From assembly GCA_004194705.1 (NCBI GenBank), contig SADC01001305.1:62001-126000 (forward strand): a DNA stretch of 64,000 nt, written 5' to 3'. Every line of letters begins with the position of its first letter. Positions within the stretch are counted from its first letter, which is position 1. The notes below the pieces were generated by a model. That model did not search any database, was not told the DNA's origin, and was given only the letters and a program-made list of their open reading frames with translations. Shown here one piece after another: positions 55,991 through 64,000 of the stretch. The DNA is from Ditylenchus dipsaci. Lineage: Eukaryota > Nematoda > Chromadorea > Rhabditida > Anguinidae. The position numbers and the translations under genes were made by a program.

Positions 55991-56435
55991 GTGACGAATA
56001 GACCGCCGCACGAGGCCGATGGGACCCCGCTGAGACACAGGAAATCGGTGCGGTCGTCCTCCGCAAAAGCGGCCTATAACTTTTTGGTATTAATTACATT
56101 AATTATTTGTGCTAATCATTTTACCAAAGAAGACGACGAGCATTCTCGCGAGAAACGCAAGCAGGACAGCAGCTGCAACACTACCCAAATCTAGTGCACT
56201 ATAATGACCCAATAGCCGGTAGTGTCCCATCGAGTTTGAATGCAGGCCAATTGCGACGCAAAAATCAAGTGCAAATCTAAAGAAAAGCTAAAATACAAAA
56301 TTTTAATATATACAAACACCCTACCCGTCCGGGCGAACACAATATTCATTTGGCCCACACGGAGAAGGCTCATCAAGATGAGTCCCACATCGGTAATTGT
56401 CCCCTGTGGGCACGAACAGAATTTTAAGCATCATT
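55991..56435 (+). pseudogene. Small membrane-protein ORF of the element
   Basis: From 55991 the frame has a basic N-terminus (RHRKSVRSSSAKAAYNF), one hydrophobic span (NFLVLITLIICANHF) and an acidic/basic part (EDDEHSREKRKQ, a possible furin-like site). It stops at 56192. Coding-like sequence continues in other frames to about 56435 (NIYKHPTRPGEHNIHLAHTE; CPLWARTEF), separated by stops. The order signal-anchor, basic cleavage site, Cys-containing ectodomain is reminiscent of an envelope glycoprotein, but no fusion peptide or family match was recognised. Broken. Confidence 0.35.
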
Positions 56436-56499
56436 TTAGTATCAAAAGCGTACGTCTAACAATTCATTTAAAACAAGCCTTGTGCCTAAAGTGAATTTT

Positions 56500-57110
56500 T
56501 TAGAAACTCTACCAAAAACGCAAAAAAAAAACAAAAAACAAAATTTTTTCGGTAGCTCGGTAGTTCTTTTGTCGCCAAGTTTCTCACAATATTTTTTAAA
56601 AAATAAATCTTTTTACAATAACAAAAAAAACACTTCAAAATGAGTCAGCTAGTAGATTAGCTTCAACCCTTCAACCCCCCACTAGCTTCAACCCCTTATC
56701 AAACTTGCTTGGAAAATTTATTTATAGTTGCTTAAACTTTTATCGGCCCAATATGCAGCCTTCTAAGATCCAATATTTTTCTTTTATTCTTACAAGACAT
56801 TTCTTGGAAACAAGCTTTTTGTAAAAGTTTCGGTTCCAATTCTATATTTACGAATTGTATTTTAGTCTTTTTGTATTCAACCATTTAACATGTCTACATA
56901 TAAAGCATAGTTTAAAGAGACAACTTTTTGACTTCAATACACCATTGTCCACCCAGCTAATGAACAATCAACCGTGTTGGTTAATTGTGGCCTTTCGTCC
57001 ATCCCAACCAACCAGAAGCACAAAACCTTTGTACAACCATGGTGACTTGTATTGGCGGAGACAGCCGCGATTCCCTGCTACTATTTCAAAAACAGCGGAG
57101 TTGCTTGATC
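56500..57110. other. Non-coding part of the element before the 3' LTR
   Basis: AT-rich, with two CAACCCC words (56660-56700). No polypurine tract is evident directly before 57111. The short ORF at 56855-57217 runs into the LTR and is unlikely to be real. Confidence 0.4.
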
Positions 57111-58457
57111 AACGGGTTGGTAGAAAATTTAGGGTAACCAGCAGTTCGATATTCTGGTTGATCAACCAGTTGATAACGTTGATCAACCGGTGGCCCACTG
57201 ATGAGTCAACCGGTTGATGATGCCCGTCAATCGGCCAAGACTGATACCTAATTCTAGCTAATGAGATGAGCTACAAAATGGGTGATAACTTGATCAAGAA
57301 GAGTTTTTTAATAAGCAGGTAAACAATGCAGTCAGGGTAGGTCATCAATTAGAAGATGTGTGATATTTGGCTAGCTTTCTTACTAATCTAGAGATTTGTA
57401 TAATATCGCATATTTCACGCTTCCTTTTTTCAATTTTTTCAATGAAAGTCTGACATTGCGCTAGTTCTCTTATAAGGTGTAGTGTAGCTCCCAGGGGGCT
57501 AGAGGGTTCCGCCTCTAGCCACCCTGACAGCTACACTAGGCAGGCCCACCAGCTATTTAAAGGCGTGTCGAAGCACAGCATAGTCAGTTGGTTGGGGGAG
57601 GGGGATCGGGTATAGTGGAAGCGAGGGGTTCTCGCCCCTCGCTGGCAACTATCCCCCGTGACGACCTCTGCCGGGTTTCGACATGCCCTTGATGTGTAAT
57701 TACAACTGTCTTATATCATGTCAACCTAATAAACGTTTCTTTTTATTTATTGCTGTTACTCCCCGGGCCCTTGACGACACCCCCCCCCCACTACAAAGGG
57801 AACAACCGTAACTATAAAATGAAAACCATTTAAATTCTTACAATCAACCCTCGATTTAATGTCCACCCGACTTAGCGTCACCCTAGGTTAACGTTGCCTC
57901 AGGGCTAGTCTCGGCCCAGCCTTTGAAGGTGATGTTAAATCGAGGGTTGACTTTTCATGTTTTTCGGTTAACTGAATACGAAAAGCATCCTAATAGCTGT
58001 CTCTAAATTTGACCACAAAATTTCATTTTTCGTATGCCTCGGTCAATCAAGTGGCCTTGTTTTAAAGTGGTCGAGGACTCGATAAAATTAGTTTTTCGAT
58101 GTTTTGAAAAAAGCTGAAATCCGCGTTTTTTTTCTTTCCGAATTTTTTCGATTTTTAGTCATTTTTCAAAAGAGTCGCTTTTTTCGTAAACATGTCTAAA
58201 CACTCTCACATTGAAAAATTGTTTTCTTAAGTGTATACAAATATTAATAAATTAAGTCGATTCCTAATTATATAAAAGCTATAATAAACATATTCCGAAA
58301 ACTAGGTTTTTTAGTGCGTTTGCTTTTCTTACAAATGATATATGAAACTTTTCTGGATTAATTTAAATAACAGCCATTGAATTCGAAAAATTCTGAGGTC
58401 ATTTTGATATTTTCATCAGTTGAAGTGGGAGTTGAAGTTGTATTTAGTGTTGAGTGC
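57111..58457 (+). mobile_element. 3' LTR-like direct repeat (1347 bp)
   Basis: Second copy of 51671-53014, including TATTTAAAGG (57553), AATAAA (57728) and the nested CAGTC-type MITE (57841-57952). Homopolymer runs are nearly always one base longer here than in the first copy (for example GGGGGAGGGGG against GGGGAGGGG). The few substitutions imply a recent duplication. Confidence 0.7.
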
Positions 58458-58930
58458 CACAAAAAATTTTTAACACTAGGCTATCAAAAGCTTTTGAAAA
58501 ATGTATAGAATAAGTTTAAAAAATCAAAGTGTTGAGATAGTACCTTTTTAAAAAATCTATTTTTTTTTGAAAAATGAACAAACTCCTAGTTTCTCCAAAT
58601 TTCTCAGATTTCGGCCATTATAAAAGAAATCATTTTTTATTAAAAAGACCATATCTTAACACTTAGAATTTTGGAACTTATTCTGTAAAATGAGTTTTGT
58701 AGCTCTTAAACTGAGCTACAGCAAAATGCTTAATTATTGTTGTGGCGCTCAGCACAAGATTAAATGTTGCCCAGTTCAACTGATAAAAATACGCGTAAAT
58801 TTCGCAAAGTTTTCTTAGAAGTGTTTGAAGTCAATGGCTGCCGTTTCTAAACCAATCCAGAAAAGTTTCATATATTATTCAAAAGAAAAGAGAAGGGCTG
58901 AAAAACCTACTTTTTAATTTTTCATAGGTC
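58458..58930. repeat. Inverted, diverged copy of the LTR end
   Basis: After a 290-bp AT-rich spacer, 58745-58930 reads as a diverged reverse complement of the LTR 3' part (CAACTGATAAAAATA, TCAATGGCTG, AATCCAGAAAAGTTTCATAT). The LTR edge GTGTTGAGTGCCACAA is mirrored by TTGTGGCGCTCAGCAC, so LTR end, spacer and inverted copy form a foldback. The inner arms TATCTTAACACTTAGAATTT / AAATCAAAGTGTTGAGATA also pair. Confidence 0.6.
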
Positions 58931-59174
58931 TTGGGCGCCCTTTTCATAACCGTAAATAATCATGAATCAATCTGATGGAAATTTTTTTATTTTTCTATTT
59001 AATTACAATGTAAAAGGTGTATACCTATTGGGAACTTAATAACATCGAGCTACTAGTTAAAGAAACAAAAACTTCAAATACTTTTCGGATAGTCATGCTA
59101 CTAGGCTAGTTTCACAACAAGAAAAAGACATTCTAAATATAATTTTCTACCATTTACAATGTTTCCTAGACATT

Positions 59175-60488
59175 TCAATGTTGCTTAAACCAGTCAAGCT
59201 CTAATACTTCAGTTGTATCCAATTGATGAATTATGTTTTTGTCAAAACCATAACGCTTATTTCTTTTCTCATATTCCATTTCTTTGAATATTTCCTTTTC
59301 ATCTTCATTGATTGTGTGATCTAGCAGACGCATTTGAGTATGTAATTCTTGTAACTTTATAAAGTTCTCACTATTATTATGAGATATTGTTTTCAAAACC
59401 AATTTACAGTTAGTCGTAATGTAAAGTATGAAATCCAGTATCCAACGATAACTAATTAGTGTCTCCAAGCAGGGAAACAACTGAATTGACTCTTCAAACT
59501 TTTGTTTTTCTTTGTTCACATACTCAATATTGGTTTTTAGAAGGTGAACTGCGTAGAAATCATACTCATCAACCTGGTTCACATCAAACAAAGCCGTTGA
59601 AACTGTGTGATTGGCTTCATCCACTTTTATCCCCTGGTCCACATAATTCATTAATTTCACCAGCAAACACATCAAATTGTAAATAGTCTTATCTTTCATT
59701 TCTTTACACACAATCTTCGGAGATTCACTCTGAATATTTCCAGTTTCCAAAAGGTTCAGTTCGCTGAACAAAACGGGTGGTAACTTTATTCTGCTTTGTT
59801 CAACATCTGAAAGAAAGGTTTTGAAAATCTTCAAAGCCAAATTTCGCAGTTCCAAAACATCATGGTTGACAAAATTTTCCAAAGCTTTTAACAAAATTTC
59901 TTGTGTAGGATCTACAGGCTCAATTTTTTTCTTATTAAACAGTCTGTCAAATAAACTTTCTGACTGAACAGTAGGTCTTAGCTGCAGCAACAAATTTTCA
60001 ATAGGGCTTTTTAGATGTTGATATGAGTTGAGCAAATATCTGAACAAAGCTATGGCCCATTTTGCATTGACTATACGTTTCACACTGATATATTCTTGTA
60101 AATTTTCTTTTTTGATGTCTTCGTCGGTATAGATTTTATAGATATCTGCCTCTAAAAGGCTAATATAACTGCTGTAGGATTTAGCTAAATTCTTTTCGAT
60201 TTCTGAATCAAAATTGTTTTTAAGACTGGAAACAGGGTCGTAAGGCATGTTGACTATGGCTAAGGACCCTCTAGGAGTTCCTTTTTCATTGTTTGAAGCA
60301 GGTTGGTAGGTTGTGAAAGTTGTATTTTTGACTATTTTTGGAATGAGTTCGATGAGCGAAACAATGCGTTTAAGCTGGCTTTCCTCAACTGATTTCACAT
60401 TGAAGTTTCGATCTGTCGCAAGGGAACTAATACGATCAACATAGACAGCAATGAACCACAATATCAGCAAATACGCCGGCAAATTCAT
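59175..60488 (-). CDS. Secreted protein of unknown family, 437 aa, single exon
   Basis: One uninterrupted frame from ATG 60486-60488 to TAA. The first 25 residues (MNLPAYLLILWFIAVYVDRI) form a clear signal peptide with likely cleavage after a small residue near SSLA. The rest is mostly helical by composition, rich in Leu, Asn, Lys and Glu, with few cysteines (CKEM, LMCLL, PCLE, TNCKL) and N-glycosylation sequons (KNTTF, NHTV, NNSE). No domain recognised. It ends KRNKRYGFDKNIIHQLDTTE and LDWFKQH. It is intronless, unlike most neighbours, so it could be a lineage-specific secreted protein or a retrogene. The reading frame is clean, so it is probably expressed. Confidence 0.7.
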   Translation of the reverse strand: MNLPAYLLILWFIAVYVDRISSLATDRNFNVKSVEESQLKRIVSLIELIPKIVKNTTFTTYQPASNNEKGTPRGSLAIVNMPYDPVSSLKNNFDSEIEKNLAKSYSSYISLLEADIYKIYTDEDIKKENLQEYISVKRIVNAKWAIALFRYLLNSYQHLKSPIENLLLQLRPTVQSESLFDRLFNKKKIEPVDPTQEILLKALENFVNHDVLELRNLALKIFKTFLSDVEQSRIKLPPVLFSELNLLETGNIQSESPKIVCKEMKDKTIYNLMCLLVKLMNYVDQGIKVDEANHTVSTALFDVNQVDEYDFYAVHLLKTNIEYVNKEKQKFEESIQLFPCLETLISYRWILDFILYITTNCKLVLKTISHNNSENFIKLQELHTQMRLLDHTINEDEKEIFKEMEYEKRNKRYGFDKNIIHQLDTTEVLELDWFKQH

Positions 60489-60789
60489 CTAAACATAATA
60501 GCGATTAGACTGTATAGTATTTTGTAAATGAATTTGAATTAAAATAGGTGACTAAAGATCGACTTTAATGCTTGAGCGACCAAGATAAAGCAATCTTCTG
60601 AAGTTGCCGACGGGTGCTTGATGGGCTAGAGATGCGCGCACTCACTTACTTTGGGCATGATTCCCAGCAAGATTCATGATGATACACACATAAAGCCATT
60701 CTTTGAGCACATTCCAATTAGAAAAACAGTGTAAAAATGAATAATGGGGTATCCAAGTTGCCTACCCAAGTAGTTTTCCTTGGTCGCTC

Positions 60790-61090
60790 AAGTCAATAAG
60801 TCGAAATTTAACAAAAAAAAAATTAAAAGGAATGTGCGGCATCTGAAACATATTTTCTACACATTTAGCAGCTAAAACACATGAAAAGTGGTTAGAACCA
60901 CTTTTCGCGCAATTCCATAAGGATAAAGCACTCAAGGCACTTGATAAGACACTATGGCTAATTTTATTAAGAAGGATACTAGAATTTTCGACATGCAACA
61001 AGAATTGGGGACGGTGAAAGTCATATGCAGGGCTAATAATAGATTCCAACCCACTATCAATTCACATGTTTAACCAAGCTTTTATATACA
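60790..61090 (+). pseudogene. Unrecognised coding-like relic
   Basis: The plus-strand frame at about 60860-61015 reads HLAAKTHEKWLEPLFAQFHK, then ALKALDKTLWLILLRR, and breaks soon after. 20095-20150 contains the related DNA word TTTCTACACGTTTCAGATGC (TTTCTACACATTTAGCAGC here), so it may be part of a dispersed element. Not identified. Confidence 0.3.
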
Positions 61091-61312
61091 TGTTTCACTC
61101 TTCTTCGCTCACTGTGCCTACTTGCGTGAATAACCAAATAAAAAAAGAGTGATGAAAGGTGAAAATCGATAAAGACTGACAGCAAAGAATCTTTTTCAGC
61201 AACGATTTTTTGCTGAACAGCCAGTCTTGCACAGGTCTAAATTGGTGGCAGATTTTGCGAAAAGAGTTAAGGTCCAAAGTGCGACTCGCGGACACAAGTT
61301 AATTTCTGTCAT

Positions 61313-61412
61313 ACAGTGAACCCTCGATTTAACGGCCTCCCTTAGGGCTGACCTCAGGGGGCCGTTTATTGTTAAAAAAACGTTCAAAGGGCCGTTAAAT
61401 CGAGGGTTCACT
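61313..61412. mobile_element. 100-bp MITE, CAGTGAACCCTCGATTTAAC type
   Basis: TACAGTGAACCCTCGATTTA pairs with TAAATCGAGGGTTCACTATA; the inner GGCCTCCC...GGGGGCC also pairs. Smallest member of the CAGTC family in the window. Confidence 0.7.
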
Positions 61413-61603
61413 ATAAATAGGTCAAGAATCAGCAAAAAGGCTAATCAGCAAATTTAATCTTATTTTGTAACTCAGACATTGAATGTGGTCGGCAAAACTA
61501 AACATTTTTATAATAAGCTGGAAAATAAAAAATTGAAGTAAAAATTAAAAAAAAACATGGTACTCTCATTTTGTTATTAAAAATGTACCAGTGCACATTA
61601 AAG

Positions 61604-61834
61604 GGGTATGCTAACGCTAATAAGAGATGGTGCCTTGGAGTTCGAAATTTTTCTTAGTCATTGAACTTTTGTACGGATATTTTAACTTGCTTTCTAACAA
61701 AGCAAGGGCTAGAATTTAATTTTAGGTTTTGTTAGAAACCAAGTTGAAAAATCCGTTCAGAAGTTTAATGATTAAGCTAAATTTTTTGAATTCTCGGGCA
61801 CCACCTCTTATTAGCGTAGACATGCTCCTTTCTC
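61604..61834. mobile_element. Foldback, TGCTAACGCTAATAAGAGAT arms
   Basis: GCTAACGCTAATAAGAGATG with GTGCC and TTCGAAATTT is mirrored by AAATTTTTTGAATT, GGGCACCACCTCTTATTAGC and GTAGACATGC. The inner TTCTAACAAAGC/GTTTTGTTAGAA arms pair. Non-coding. It lies between the secreted protein and the calpain. Confidence 0.65.
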
Positions 61835-62060
61835 GGGTTACGGGGGAAAATGAATTTAGTTGGCTCGAAATTTCGATTTAAATTTTTTTATTCATAAATA
61901 AAACTATTTTTACATTAATACTTTTCCACAGTTACAAGTTACAGCAAAATGAGATTGGTAGTTTTTCATTTAATTTATAAATTAATTTATTTAGCTGCTT
62001 CATTCAAATTTCTCTAAACACACAATAGTTAAATAGGCAAGAATTTTTTCGATCACTTAC

Positions 62061-62808
62061 TGAGAAGTTATAAGACCATTAGTAAAAATTCTGAGCATGA
62101 ATTCTCCTTCTTCGTTAGGTTCATAAGTAGACGGGATAACCACATACTCTCCTGGGGGCACTCGAAACCTGCCTGTCACCTATAATTTGGCTTTTATTTT
62201 AAAAACATTGAAATAAAAAACGGGTTATATTTAAAATTGGCCATAGAATATTTAATTTTGGCCATAGATTTTTTGGCCATAGATTTCTGAAAATTGGCCA
62301 TAGATCTCTGAATTTTAACCATACTCGCTCGAGATTATTTTTCAACCTTTTTTTAAGATGCTCTTGGACCTGAAACATCCTGAAAAGATGTTTTAAGGGT
62401 GTCGATGACAATTTTCCGAGAATTTTTTTTTTTTTGACCGAAATTTGTCTTTTTGCCCTGAGCGACCAATGGTCGGAAAAATTACAGAAATTTTTTTTCT
62501 CGGAAAAGTGTCATCGACACGCTTAAAACATCTTTTCAGGATGTTTCAGATCCAAGAGCATCTTAAAAATTGGTTGAAACATGATTTCGAGCGAGTATGG
62601 CTAAAATTCAGAAATCTATGGCCAATTTTCAGAAATCTATGGCCAAAATTCAGTATTCTATGGCCATTTTTCACAATTCTATGGCCAAAATTAAATACCA
62701 CCCATAAAACAGGCTAACCTCACGCAAATTAATAAAAGCTGGACTTCTGGCACATGACACTGAGTCCGTGATAAATTTAGTGTCCAACCTTCCTCTATAG
62801 CCAGTGGT
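62061..62808 (-). CDS. Calpain, two domain III (C2-like) exons, partial
   Basis: Exon 62808-62719 (90 nt, phase 0 both sides) encodes [11 protein letters not shown], then [11 protein letters not shown]. Exon 62179-62061 encodes [20 protein letters not shown], then [45 protein letters not shown] is the signature of the calpain domain III/C2-like domain. The exon ends at CA|GTAAGT. A short last exon after TTTAG near 61995 is plausible, which would end the protein without a PEF/EF-hand domain, but this is uncertain. The protease core should lie beyond 64000 on the minus strand. The intron between the exons contains a foldback. The acceptor of the first exon is TTTAAG. Confidence 0.85.
62213..62708. 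mobile_element. Foldback in a calpain intron, GGCCATAGA arms
   Basis: Units TTTTGGCCATAGATTTCTGA (62250-62320) are mirrored by CAGAAATCTATGGCC (62605-62690). Inner arms CTTTTTTTAAGATGCTCTTG, CATCCTGAAAAGATGTTTTA and GTGTCGATGACA pair with GTGTCATCGACACGC, AAACATCTTTTCAGGATG and CAAGAGCATCTTAAAA. The terminal units resemble those of 49680-50272 although the cores differ. Open frames here are artefacts. Confidence 0.75.
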
Positions 62809-62827
62809 CTTAAAGTGAATATTTCGT

Positions 62828-64000
62828 ACACACTCATTTGGGCGAAACTCATTTGGGCGCCCTCATTTGGGCGCCCTCATTTGGGCGAAACTCATTTGGG
62901 CGCCCTCGTTTGGGCGCCCTCATTTGGGCGCCCTCATTTGGGCGCCAATATTTTATATTGGTTTTTAAATGTCTCAGATAGTCTGAAAAGGATATGTTAA
63001 CCCCAGGGATAGTAGGGAAACCATCACGTACCCACATGTAAAGGGTATCCAGCTCCATAATCCTGAAATTTTACATTTAGTGAAAATCGATCAAAATCCA
63101 TTTTATCCTATCCGAAATCAAGTGCTAAACATGTTTTGGTAGTTCCATAACATTTTCATTTGGTGTTGCCACCTGAAAACCTGGGTACCACCACCATTTC
63201 TGCCCACTCTTTAAGCCCACTCATGCCTCACAACATTTTGTGTCCCCAAGTTAGTGAACTCGGACTAGCAAAACATAATAATTTTAAAATTTCTCCACAA
63301 GACAAAAATATCACTGTCCGGGTACTGCTACACTACCTGAGTTCCCCAACCTGAGTATGACTATCTGGGCACAATAAAACCAAGTGGTTGTCCACCTGGA
63401 TCGAAAAAATTTTTTCGTTTTTCATGTTCCGAATCTTGTTTTCTGGAGTGATTCGAGCATGTTAAAGATGGTTTGATAGTGGTAAAAGGCCATTTTCTTG
63501 AATATTTTTTAAGTTTTGGAAAATAATTGATTTTACCGAAAACTCGATTTTACCAAAACTCAATAAATTTTCGAGAAAATGGCATTTGACCACTATCAAA
63601 CCGTCTTCAGCGTGCCCGAATTATTCCAGGAAACAGGTTTTGGAAAGTGAAAAAATAAAAAATAAATTATTTTTTGTGATCCAAGTGGATCACCACTTGC
63701 TTTTGTCGGTACATGGGATATCCAGCAAAACTACTGTTGGTTCATAAGAACAATGTTTGAATTAACAAGTAAAATAGTGAAGACAAAAATATAAAAACAT
63801 TGCGTTTCGTAAATTTTTGTGGATCAATTCGCTCTGGATCAATTCGACGCCGCCCGGTGGATACCCTTCATGGGTGGGTACTTGGTGGTTTCCCTACCAT
63901 CCCTGGGGTTAACATATCCTTTTCAGACTATCTGAGACATTTAAAAACCAATATAAAATATTGGCGCCCAAATGAGGGCGCCCAAACGAGGGCGCCCAAA
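62828..64000. mobile_element. Large foldback with GGGCGCCCTCATTT terminal array, cut by window end
   Basis: 62835-62945 is an array of TCATTTGGGCG(CC/AAAC) units. 62945-63050 (GCGCCAATATTTTATATTGG to TAAAGGGTATCC) reappears reverse-complemented at 63860-63965, followed by the mirrored array. Only about ten differences separate the arms. The element continues past 64000. Inside it, 63380-63700 is a separate hairpin of the 30440 family. Confidence 0.8.
63380..63700. repeat. Inner hairpin, relative of 30440-30690
   Basis: CACCTGGATCGAAAAAATTT, GAATCTTGTTTTCTGGAGTG and AGATGGTTTGATAGTGG are mirrored by CCACTATCAAACCGTCTTCA, ATTCCAGGAAACAGG and TGATCCAAGTGGAT. It shares order and wording with the hairpin at 30440-30690. 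Confidence 0.6.

Noticed and set aside
56855..57217. 120-aa plus-strand ORF entering the 3' LTR
   Set aside because: No motif. It starts in AT-rich non-coding DNA and ends within the LTR repeat.
62815..63058. Proteins from 62815-63000 (plus) and 62849-63058 (minus)
   Set aside because: They are translations of the GGGCGCCCTCATTT array and its palindrome.

Overview
The window is animal (invertebrate) nuclear DNA. It is AT-rich, its genes are split by GT-AG introns from about 38 nt to several kb, and most of it consists of short inverted-repeat transposons. The conserved proteins are metazoan: TOP3B with an RGG tail, the mitochondrial inner-membrane protein GHITM/TMBIM5, an alpha-carbonic anhydrase, a calpain and a PPCDC/HAL3-type flavoprotein. 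I cannot name the phylum from sequence alone.

Layout. 0-33 kb is gene-poor. It holds a deleted Tc1/mariner element (13-837), a PPCDC-like gene on the minus strand (5593-7216), a Polinton DNA polymerase relic (8.7-9.1 kb), a three-exon 158-aa gene of unknown function on the minus strand (12094-16677), an inverted broken paralogue of that gene (20.4-21.3 kb), a possible third relic (26.3-26.6 kb), decayed coding pieces at 21.6-23.3 kb, and many MITEs, foldback elements, minisatellites and tRNA-like repeats. 33.8-51 kb is the gene-rich block: TOP3B (minus, 22 exons), carbonic anhydrase (minus, 4 exons), a broken intronless alditol/xylitol-oxidase-like gene (plus), and GHITM (minus, 7 exons). 51.7-58.5 kb is an LTR-type element about 6.8 kb long. 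Its two 1.34-kb direct repeats flank a threonine-rich ORF, the C-terminal half of a UPF1-like SF1 helicase and a small membrane protein, with no visible reverse transcriptase. 59.2-60.5 kb encodes an unrecognised secreted 437-aa protein (minus). 62-64 kb holds two exons of a calpain (minus), interrupted and flanked by foldback elements; one of these runs off the window end.

The conserved genes are unrelated housekeeping functions (DNA/RNA topology, CO2 hydration, mitochondrial cristae and ion homeostasis, CoA-related flavoprotein) and do not form a pathway. Three signals cut across the window. First, conserved exons show single-base shortfalls in homopolymers, and the two LTR copies differ mainly in homopolymer length, which points to consensus error. 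Second, AAG is unusually common as a 3' splice acceptor. Third, several inverted-repeat families keep a recognisable outer end or core while the rest of the arm differs completely between copies yet stays self-complementary.
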